From the NCBI GenBank assembly GCA_013696395.1, contig JACCYQ010000104.1:1-54407 (forward strand): a stretch of 54,407 nt of DNA, given 5' to 3'. The translations under genes were made by a program, and so were the position numbers. The stretch is from Chitinophagaceae bacterium (lineage in GTDB: Bacteria; Bacteroidota; Bacteroidia; Chitinophagales; Chitinophagaceae). Below are positions 44,569 to 51,975 of the stretch, piece after piece. How positions within the stretch are numbered: position 1 is the stretch's first letter; each line of letters opens with the position of its first letter. The notes below the pieces were generated by a model that was not told where the DNA came from, did no database searches, and saw only the letters and a program-made list of their open reading frames with translations.

Positions 44569-46026
44569 TTAATCGTTTGAGGTATTCATTTTTCTATTCG
44601 ATAAATAAAGCATCCCGATAATGAAGCTTAAGGACGCCACACCTATAGGATACCATAAGCCTGATAAGTGATTAGCCCCTGGTAACGTGGTGATCAGGGT
44701 TGCAATAAATGGAACTAATCCTCCAAATACACCGTTACCAATATGGTAGGGCAATGACATGGACGTGTAGCGGATCCGTGTTGGAAAAAGTTCAACCAGA
44801 AATGCGGCAATAGGACCATAAACCATAGTAACAAATAAAACCATAACAGCCACAAGGCCGATCATTTGCCATTTGCCGCTTTCTGTAAGAATTACTTCTC
44901 TTTTTGGTGAATTGCTGTTGGGGAGGATCGTATTCTTCAGGCTGCTCCCATCACTGTAATGTATAAACGAAATATTACCTGCCTGCACCGGTGAAACATT
45001 TCCTGGTGGCTGAATTACCTCCGTCTTTGTAGAATAATCAGCAATTTTATAAAGTTGAGAAAATATGGGCTGGTAAAAAAGTACCCCTAACAGCATCCCG
45101 GTCATCATAATGCCTTTTCTTCCCCATTTATCAGACAATGAACCAAAAACAATAAAGAAAGGCGTTGCCAATAATAGCCCGATAAGTATAATCGAATTGG
45201 CCTGCTCATATTCCACCAGGCATTTGGTAAGAATAAAATGCTGTGCATAAAACTGGCTGGTATACCAAATAACGCCCTGCCCCATTGTTGCGCCGAATAG
45301 GGCTAACAAAACCATTTTAAAATTTTCCTTTTTCCCGAAACTTTCTTTCAATGGATTAGATGAAGTTTTGCCCTCTTTTTTCAGTTTAGCGAATAATGGT
45401 GATTCATCCATCTTCATTCGGATGAAGACAGAAACCACCACCAGGATTATAGATAAAAGAAAAGGATAACGCCATCCATTCCCATAAGTAAATTCTTCAA
45501 TGCCTACTATGCGCCGTATCATCAGTATTACACCAAGCGAAACAAATAATCCCAGCGTTGCCGTAGTTTGAATCCATGACGTGAAGAATCCACGCCTGTG
45601 AGCAGGTGAATGCTCGGCTACATATGTAGCAGCACCTCCATATTCTCCTCCCAATGCAAGGCCCTGCAATAATCTCAAAATCAAAACTAATAATGGCGCC
45701 CACCATCCTATGGTGTCATAGGAAGGAATACACCCGATTAAAAAAGTGGAACCGCCCATTAACATCAACGTGAGTAAAAAAGTGTATTTGCGCCCGATAA
45801 TATCACCGATCCTTCCAAAAAATAATGCACCAAATGGGCGCACGATAAAACCAGCGGCAAAAGTTGCCAGCGTTGAAAGAAGGGCGGCTGTTGGATTTAT
45901 ATCAGGAAAAAATTTCTGGGCGATAATGGTTGAAAGGCTGCCAAAAATATAAAAGTCATACCATTCAATTAAAGTTCCGACAGATGACGCGGCGATGATT
46001 TTACCAATTCCTTTACCCGTGGCCAT
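44569..46026 (-). CDS. MFS transporter of the metabolite:H+ symporter (MHS) family
   Basis: A 485-residue transporter with 12 predicted helices. MHS features are SVGTLIEWYDFYIFGSL at the N-terminus, GALFFGRIGDIIGRKYTF between helices 2 and 3, and LALGGEYGGAATYVAEH. It has an unusually long loop of about 70 residues (about 320-395), carrying a predicted hydrophilic domain between helices 8 and 9. Family substrates include dicarboxylates, betaine and shikimate; the substrate here is unknown. Because it heads the uronate cluster, uptake of a uronate-related acid is plausible. Confidence 0.85.
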   Translation of the reverse strand: MATGKGIGKIIAASSVGTLIEWYDFYIFGSLSTIIAQKFFPDINPTAALLSTLATFAAGFIVRPFGALFFGRIGDIIGRKYTFLLTLMLMGGSTFLIGCIPSYDTIGWWAPLLVLILRLLQGLALGGEYGGAATYVAEHSPAHRRGFFTSWIQTTATLGLFVSLGVILMIRRIVGIEEFTYGNGWRYPFLLSIILVVVSVFIRMKMDESPLFAKLKKEGKTSSNPLKESFGKKENFKMVLLALFGATMGQGVIWYTSQFYAQHFILTKCLVEYEQANSIILIGLLLATPFFIVFGSLSDKWGRKGIMMTGMLLGVLFYQPIFSQLYKIADYSTKTEVIQPPGNVSPVQAGNISFIHYSDGSSLKNTILPNSNSPKREVILTESGKWQMIGLVAVMVLFVTMVYGPIAAFLVELFPTRIRYTSMSLPYHIGNGVFGGLVPFIATLITTLPGANHLSGLWYPIGVASLSFIIGMLYLSNRKMNTSND

Positions 46027-46069
46027 GCAAAAAATTTTTTAGATGAGCGGCTTAAATGATTTCACAATA

Positions 46070-46834
46070 TTAAGGATTTAACGCATCAACCCGAAACCAG
46101 TCAAAATCCGCATAACCGGCATCGTTAGTCTACAACTCTCTTGAACAAAAAATTCCTGCCCTGGGCACCTTTCCATTTTCCTGTTGTGGCAGTAAATGCA
46201 TTTTTTTGCAATTATTTTTTTAATCCGATGTCCCTTTATCCGCATTTTCAGCTATTGCCTATACCAATTGGATCCCAGCTTTCGCATGTGGTAAATACAA
46301 ACATGCATAGTTCAGAGACATAACTGCTAAACCGGCTTTTCTAAGTTTAGCAGACATTTTAAATTCCGGCCCCGGGAATTTCTGAAGCAATATATTTCCT
46401 GTGCCCCAAAGATTCTGGCATTTTTAGGCAACATTATTGAATATAAACCTCAGTTGATTTTTAGATGAATTTAAAAAATACCACCAGGGTTCAGGATTTG
46501 CCATCCATTGCCATTGAAGACCAAGCTTTAATCCATCAAATTCAACTGATTCGGGAGGTGTGAAAATCTGGGCAGTTGTTTTTATCCCTGGATTTTTATG
46601 GGTAAGCTACAGGTTCACCAATTCCATTACCCTCTTTATCTATACCGATCACCGGCCAGTCATTGATCCATTCATTGGTTGCAAATGTACTATACGACCA
46701 TATGCTTCTTTAACCTGGAAATACAGAAACCAATCCTCACCTGATGGTGTATCAATCCAGGCGCCCTGGTGTGGAACATTGATCTTTGTTGAATCCTGGT
46801 GCATTACAACCTTTCTTTCATAAGGTCCATAACT
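46070..46834 (-). pseudogene. Decayed GH43-type glycoside hydrolase
   Basis: The minus strand keeps several readable pieces of a family 43 hydrolase in different frames. The first is YGPYERKVVMHQD, then HQGAWIDTPSGEDWFLYFQ and VHLQPMNEWINDWPVIG, ending in a stop after EPVAYP. The next is FDGLKLGLQWQWMANPEPWW, then in another frame GNILLQKFPGPEFKMSAKL and GLAVMSLNYACLYLP. The last piece, AGYADFDWFRVDALNP, stops at 46070. These are the end of the catalytic propeller and the C-terminal beta-sandwich (GH43_C2) of xylosidase/arabinofuranosidase-like enzymes. At least three frameshifts or stops are needed, and the N-terminal part is missing at the stop codon of the ABC transporter gene. Confidence 0.85.
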
Positions 46835-48402
46835 TATTGATCGCTGCTCAAAAAATTCCGCAGATCAGAAATAGTTTGAATGTCCAGGTCTTTTGCTTGT
46901 TGTCTTCTCATCATGAGCGCATAAGCATTGTTGAATCCAATGGGTTGAAGCCAGGCAAGATTGTATTTATTTTTAAATTCCTTTTTCACAAATTGGTAAG
47001 TGGCTTCTTTATCACCCATAACTTTTTGAAATTCTTGTTTTGTTGGTTGCAATAAAACCAGTAATCCCGTTCCCGTGTATTCAGGATAAAAATCTATCTG
47101 GTTATTGGTCAACGCATCAAAACAAATTTTGGTGCCGCCTAACCCGGTTTTAGTTTCTACCTGCAGGTTTGTATATCCCTTAATAAGCATACTATACATA
47201 TTGACTAAAATATATTGCTCGCCAAATATTTTTGAACCAATGCGAACAACACCTGCATTTCCATTTTGCGGAGTTTTGTACAGATTGATTTGCTGCAAAA
47301 ATTCCCTGGCCACTTGTTCAGGAAGTTGTTTTAAATAATCTACCCGGTAATTTAAATCCGTCATGATGCTGTCATTGATCTTACCCGACAACATGTTTAA
47401 AACCGGCTCCAATTCAGGAAACTTTTTTAATGATTCCTGTCTTACAAGCGGCGCTGCATAGTAAGGAGGAAAAATGGTTTTATCATCCTGCAGGGTAACG
47501 AGATCGAATGCCTTCAACCTGCCATCCGTACTATAACCACTGATCACGTCCAGTTTTTTTTCGTATGCCGCTTTATACATTACGGCATCACTGATCACCA
47601 CTGTTGGGATTTTTAAACCATAAATTTTTTTTAAGCCAAGATATCCATCTTCCCTGCCCATAAATTCCGGGGTAAAACCTGCCAGTATTTTTTTGCCGGA
47701 AAAAGGAATGATATAAAAAGAGGAGAATATCAACAGCACAACAGGCAAAACCAAAGCAACTTTACGCATTTTCCTAACCTGTAATTTTTGAACAATGGAT
47801 AACAGAAAATCAAATAATATGGCCAGTAGTGCAGCAGGAATGGCACCTGCCAGGATCATATTGGTATTGTTTAAAGCAATGCCGCCAAATATAAATTCGC
47901 CCAAACCACCAGCGGCAATATATGCGGCCAATGTTGCTACGCCCACATTAATGACCGTGGCTGTACGAATGCCGGCTAATATAACGGGCATGGCCAGTGG
48001 CAATTGAATTTTCAGTAAAACCTGTTTATGGGTCATGCCCATTCCAAAGGCTGCATCCACAACTGCGTGATCCACTTCCTTTATGCCTGTATAAGTATTG
48101 CGGATGATGGGTAAAAGTGCATACAAAAAAAGCGCAGCTATGGCGGGTAATGGACCAATGCCCAGTAAAGGGATCATGAAACCCAGCAGAGCGATAGAAG
48201 GAATGGTTTGCAAAATGCCGGCAAACCCTAATACCCCGGATGCCAGTGATTTTCTTTTTGCGATGATGATCCCAAGCGGTAAACCAACCAGTACAGCGAT
48301 CAACAATGAAATAAAAGTGAGACCGGTATGCGTCAGCGTTTGTTCCCAAAGCTTACCGGATTGCTGCATCATAAACTGCCAAAGGTTTTGCTGCTCTTCC
48401 AT
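46834..48402 (-). CDS. Osmoprotectant ABC permease fused to substrate-binding domain with swapped lobes
   Basis: A 522-residue fusion for uptake of glycine betaine, choline or a similar compound. Residues 1-210 are a permease (TIPSIALLGFMIPLLGIGP, RNTYTGIKEV, GIRTATVINVGVATLAAYI). After a further helix (about 214-233) comes an extracytoplasmic OpuAC-type domain in reversed lobe order. FTPEFMGREDGYLGLKK to VAREFLQQINLY (about 239-375), normally the C-terminal half, precedes VVRIGSKIFGEQYIL to DIQTISDLRNFL (about 385-518), normally the N-terminal half. Both halves look intact. It follows the ATPase gene after 2 bases. The stop codon abuts a decayed GH43 gene, but the C-terminus ends at the natural end of the lobe. 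Confidence 0.92.
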   Translation of the reverse strand: MEEQQNLWQFMMQQSGKLWEQTLTHTGLTFISLLIAVLVGLPLGIIIAKRKSLASGVLGFAGILQTIPSIALLGFMIPLLGIGPLPAIAALFLYALLPIIRNTYTGIKEVDHAVVDAAFGMGMTHKQVLLKIQLPLAMPVILAGIRTATVINVGVATLAAYIAAGGLGEFIFGGIALNNTNMILAGAIPAALLAILFDFLLSIVQKLQVRKMRKVALVLPVVLLIFSSFYIIPFSGKKILAGFTPEFMGREDGYLGLKKIYGLKIPTVVISDAVMYKAAYEKKLDVISGYSTDGRLKAFDLVTLQDDKTIFPPYYAAPLVRQESLKKFPELEPVLNMLSGKINDSIMTDLNYRVDYLKQLPEQVAREFLQQINLYKTPQNGNAGVVRIGSKIFGEQYILVNMYSMLIKGYTNLQVETKTGLGGTKICFDALTNNQIDFYPEYTGTGLLVLLQPTKQEFQKVMGDKEATYQFVKKEFKNKYNLAWLQPIGFNNAYALMMRRQQAKDLDIQTISDLRNFLSSDQ

Positions 48403-48404
48403 TT

Positions 48405-49364
48405 TTAGTTCCTTTGATTCATTGAATTCAATGCGGTTTCTATTACTGTAAAATTCATTTTCTTTATTTCGCCTGTTTCTTCATTTTTTATAATGAGATC
48501 TTCATTTTTTTGGGTGATCAGTTCCATAGCTTCCCATAAATTATTATTTATGGTTAAATGATTTGTAATTGCTCCTTGTGATGGTGCCAATAAATTCCAA
48601 ACATTTTTGATCAACACAGATTTTAAAATTAACTGTAAACGCTCCTGTTCTAAAAACTGGCTGACAAATGCTGTCGCAGGTTTATATAATAATGCTGCTG
48701 GTTCACCAATTTGTTCAATGGATCCATTTTTCATAAGGCAAATGATATCTCCCAATTCAAAAGCTTCCTGCACATCATGTGTAACCAGCACGATCGTTTT
48801 TTTCTTTAATTCATCCAGTTGTTTTAATTCTTTTCTTATTTCAACCCTGGTAATAGGATCTAATGCACCAAAAGGTTCATCCATCAAAAGAATACGGGGA
48901 TTTGCAGCCAATGCTCTTGCAAGTCCTACCCTTTGTGCCTGGCCACCGCTTAATTCAGATGGATAGGCATTTATTAATGCAGCAGGTAATTGTAATTTTT
49001 CCATTAACACTATTGTACGTTGCATTGTTTTTTCTTTCTCCCAATGAAGCAAGTGGGGTACAATGCCAATATTTTCGCTGACTGTATAATGTGGAAATAA
49101 CCCATGGTGTTGCAACACATAACCCATGTTCCTTCTTAATTCAGTGATGGATTGAGACAATATATTTTCCCCATTAATTAAAACATCGCCTTCATCCGGC
49201 TCAATTAAACGATTGAGCATGCGCAAGGTGGTTGTTTTACCACAGCCACTTGTGCCAAGCAACACAAGGGTTTCACCTTCTTTTACTTCAAAAGAAATTT
49301 TATCAACGGCTTTTATCCCGTTAAACCTTTTGCTAATATTATCTGCAACGATCATAAACTCCAA
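48405..49364 (-). CDS. Osmoprotectant ABC transporter ATP-binding protein
   Basis: The ATPase subunit of the quaternary-amine uptake system, 319 residues. Walker A is LLGTSGCGKTTTLRML, the Q-loop is VLQHHGLFPHYTV, the signature is LSGGQAQRVGLARAL, Walker B is ILLMDEPFGALDP and the switch His is in VLVTHDVQEAFEL. The C-terminal 75 residues after FVSQFLEQERL are an accessory region that may correspond to a reduced regulatory domain in place of the usual paired CBS domains. The predicted promoter lies about 42 bases upstream. It forms an operon with the permease/binding-protein fusion. Confidence 0.93.
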   Translation of the reverse strand: MEFMIVADNISKRFNGIKAVDKISFEVKEGETLVLLGTSGCGKTTTLRMLNRLIEPDEGDVLINGENILSQSITELRRNMGYVLQHHGLFPHYTVSENIGIVPHLLHWEKEKTMQRTIVLMEKLQLPAALINAYPSELSGGQAQRVGLARALAANPRILLMDEPFGALDPITRVEIRKELKQLDELKKKTIVLVTHDVQEAFELGDIICLMKNGSIEQIGEPAALLYKPATAFVSQFLEQERLQLILKSVLIKNVWNLLAPSQGAITNHLTINNNLWEAMELITQKNEDLIIKNEETGEIKKMNFTVIETALNSMNQRN

Positions 49365-49405
49365 TGCTTAAACCAGGTGGCTTGTATTTTGCATATTTCA
49401 CTAAT

Positions 49406-49413
49406 CAAATGTA
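49406..49413 (-). promoter_or_regulatory. Predicted -7 element of the osmoprotectant operon
   Basis: The minus strand reads TACATTTG, an exact TAnnTTTG match 42 bases before the ATPase start codon. The expected -33 TTTG is not evident. Confidence 0.38.
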
Positions 49414-49509
49414 TTCACTTTTCAAGGTTTGTAATTTGACGTTGAATGCAAAATAAATTATTCAATGATCTGCTGTTTAAAAATGTTCTTTTTATAGGTT
49501 ATTTAAATA

Positions 49510-49556
49510 AATCGTTCAAATTTTTATTTAGTAATTTCAAAATTTTTTAAACGATT
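49510..49556. repeat. Spaced inverted repeat before the histidine kinase
   Basis: AATCGTTCAAA (49510-49520) and TTTAAACGATT (49546-49556) are inverted copies with one mismatch, 25 bases apart. The right arm ends 3 bases before the GTG start of the kinase. The 195-base gap between the divergent ABC operon and the kinase must contain both promoters, so this could be a regulator-binding site. Confidence 0.4.
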
Positions 49557-49559
49557 GGT

Positions 49560-51641
49560 GTGCATATAAACCCCAAAAAAAATAATCCAGGTATTTCCTT
49601 TTTACAAGGTGGCGGTGAAATGGGTAATCTCATTCGAAATTTTGACTGGTCACAAACGCCAATCGGCGGTGCTGATACCTGGCCACAGAATTTACGCATC
49701 GCTGTAAACATTCTCCTGAATTCGCAATTCCCGATGTTTGTTTGGTGGGGACCTGAGCTGATTACCATTTACAATGATGCTTACCATGTTATAGCGGGAG
49801 ATAAACACCCAAAAGCCCTGGGTGAATCAGGACCAAAAGTATGGGCTGAAATATGGGATGTTGTTGGTCCGCTTGCCAATAAGGTTATGCAGGATGGCAC
49901 TTCCACCTGGGCAGAAGATCAATTGTTGATGATTAACAGGCATGGTTACGTGGAGGAAAGCTATTTCACTTTTTCTTATAGCCCTGTGTTTGATGATGCC
50001 GGTGCAGTTAGTGGCGTTTTTTGTGCATGTACAGAAACCACTGAAAAAGTATTAGCCGCCAAAAAAATTAAGGAAAGCGAACAGCGATTCAGAACCATGG
50101 TAATGCAGTCACCTGTAGCCATTGCGGTATTTCGTGGACATAATTTTGTTGCAGAATTAGCAAACAACCTTTACCTGCCATTGGTTCGCAGAACCCATGA
50201 AGAGTTTGTTGGCAAACCATTGTTTGAATCACTGCCGGAAGCCAGAGAAACCCTGGAACCACTGGCAAAGGAACTGATGCGAACAGGAAAATCTTTTCCT
50301 GCTACTGAATTTGAAATTCAGCTTAACAGGAATGGTCAATTAGAGACCTGTTATTTCAATTCGGTTTGGGAACCGTTTATTGAAAATGATGTAGTGGATG
50401 GTTTTATTATAGTTGCTCATGAAATTACCGGGCAGGTGGTAGCCAGGAAAAAGTTAGAAGACAGTGAAGCTGAATTACAGAAAAAAGTGCAGGAAAGAAC
50501 AGCTGATCTGGAAAAGCAAAATAATCTGCTGGATAATATTCTTACCTATTCTTCAAACGGCATTTCTGTTTCTGAAATGATCAGGGATAAAAATGGAGAA
50601 ATTATTGATGCCATGACCATATTAGCCAATGAAGCTGCCATTCGATTTACTGGTCTTCCAAAAGATATTTACCTGACGAAATCAGCTGTTGAAATTGATC
50701 CGAATCTTATAGGTTCCCCGTATTACCAGATGTGCATAAAAACATTAGAAACAGGTGAGCCATCATTGATCCAGTACTATTTAGATTTCACCAGAAAATG
50801 GCTGGAACTAACGGTTTCAAAAATGGATGATGATCACCTGATACATATTTTTACAGATGTTACTTCAATCAAAGAATCACAACTTCAATTGGAAAAGTAT
50901 GTAGAAGACCTGAAACGTTCCAATGCTAACCTGGAAGAATTTGCATATGCGGCTTCGCATGATCTGAAAGAACCCATACGGAAAATTCATTTTTTTGCAG
51001 ACCGGTTGAAAAAAAGTCTGGCCAGTCGTTTGTCTGAAGAAGAAATCCAGTATTTTGAACGTATGGAAATGGCTTCTACCAGGATGGGATCACTGATTGA
51101 TGATCTATTAAATTATTCCCAATTTTCCCTGCGGCCAAAATTATTTGAAGAGGTAAATCTGGACCAGATCATTAAACTGGTTTTAAATGACCTGGACCTG
51201 GAAGCTGAAATAAAAAAGGCAAAAATTACGGTCGAAAAATTATTTGCCATACAAGGTCATCACCGGCAATTACAACAGGCTTTTCAAAACCTGGTGAGCA
51301 ATGCTTTAAAATACAGCAAACCCGGGCAAAGTCCTGATATCAAAATAACAGGCAGCAAAATAACTGGTAAAAATTCAGGTTTAAATTTATCCGCCAACGA
51401 ACAGCAATCAGATTTTTATGTTATTTCCATACAGGACAATGGAATTGGGTTTGAACCAAAAGATGCGGAAAGAATATTCAATGTATTTACCAGGCTGCAT
51501 GGTAATGCAGAATACAAGGGAACAGGTATCGGTTTATCCATTACCAGGAAAGTAATCGAGAATCACAATGGCTATATCATTGCAGAAGGAAATCCGGGTG
51601 AGGGTGCCACCTTAAAGGTATATTTTCCGGTGCCTGCGTAA
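49560..51641 (+). CDS. PAS domain sensor histidine kinase
   Basis: A 693-residue protein without membrane segments, so probably a cytoplasmic sensor. Order: an N-terminal PAS-like domain (about 25-150; WSQTPIGGADTWP, FPMFVWWGPELI), a second PAS (about 165-290), a short coiled coil, and a third PAS (about 315-435). A HisKA dimerisation domain follows, with the phospho-accepting His467 in YAASHDLKEPIRK, and then a HATPase domain (N-box QNLVSNALKYS, G1 DNGIGFEP, G2 GTGIGLSI). The frame opens with GTG at 49560; the next in-frame ATG is residue 21, close to the conserved region. No response regulator is adjacent, so the output partner is unknown. Confidence 0.9.
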   Translation: MHINPKKNNPGISFLQGGGEMGNLIRNFDWSQTPIGGADTWPQNLRIAVNILLNSQFPMFVWWGPELITIYNDAYHVIAGDKHPKALGESGPKVWAEIWDVVGPLANKVMQDGTSTWAEDQLLMINRHGYVEESYFTFSYSPVFDDAGAVSGVFCACTETTEKVLAAKKIKESEQRFRTMVMQSPVAIAVFRGHNFVAELANNLYLPLVRRTHEEFVGKPLFESLPEARETLEPLAKELMRTGKSFPATEFEIQLNRNGQLETCYFNSVWEPFIENDVVDGFIIVAHEITGQVVARKKLEDSEAELQKKVQERTADLEKQNNLLDNILTYSSNGISVSEMIRDKNGEIIDAMTILANEAAIRFTGLPKDIYLTKSAVEIDPNLIGSPYYQMCIKTLETGEPSLIQYYLDFTRKWLELTVSKMDDDHLIHIFTDVTSIKESQLQLEKYVEDLKRSNANLEEFAYAASHDLKEPIRKIHFFADRLKKSLASRLSEEEIQYFERMEMASTRMGSLIDDLLNYSQFSLRPKLFEEVNLDQIIKLVLNDLDLEAEIKKAKITVEKLFAIQGHHRQLQQAFQNLVSNALKYSKPGQSPDIKITGSKITGKNSGLNLSANEQQSDFYVISIQDNGIGFEPKDAERIFNVFTRLHGNAEYKGTGIGLSITRKVIENHNGYIIAEGNPGEGATLKVYFPVPA

Positions 51642-51760
51642 ACGATTTTTTCAAGTCCGCCCGGGCTCTTGATTTTGGGATAGCAAATGGCGGTAGACCC
51701 CCTCGGGGAAATAATTTATTATGGGGCAAGACCCCCCGTGCAGAAAACAATTGTTTAGAC
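51642..51760. other. GC-rich spacer with paired GACCCCC blocks
   Basis: After the kinase stop, the sequence contains GACCCCCTCGGGG (51699-51711) and GACCCCCCGTGCAG (51730-51743), separated by an AT-rich spacer. This is strikingly GC-rich compared with its surroundings. There is no open frame or RNA gene I recognise; it could be a worn end of a repeat element. Confidence 0.35.
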
Positions 51761-51866
51761 ACCATTTAACAACCGTTCAACCACCCTTATAACCTTAAAC
51801 CCTTAAAACCATTAAACCCTTAAACCCTTAAACTCTTAAACCATTAAACCCCTTAGTGCTTAAACC
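51761..51866. repeat. Telomere-like CTTAAACCC low-complexity repeat
   Basis: Imperfect tandem units of about 9-10 bases, such as CTTAAACCC, CATTAAACC and CTTAAACTC, run from about 51790 to 51866. More degenerate copies (TTTAACAACC, TTCAACCACC) precede them. There are no unique spacers, so it is not CRISPR. It belongs to the same type of AAC/TAA-rich intergenic filler as 7451-7550. Confidence 0.65.
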
Positions 51867-51975
51867 TCAGACTCGTTCAATATAATTCTTCTGCAAAGTT
51901 CCCTAAGTAAGTTTACCTTGGAACTTTCACTTAAAATATGCAATTTTCACCCTAATCCTTTGAATTCAAACCGAT

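Noticed and set aside
46560-46823. 87-codon plus-strand frame in the region without an intact gene
   Set aside because: It is the antisense shadow of the GH43 remnant, whose minus-strand translation is clearly homologous-looking.
51790-51866. Possible CRISPR array
   Set aside because: Units are about 9-10 bases, imperfect and directly adjacent; there are no spacers and no cas genes.
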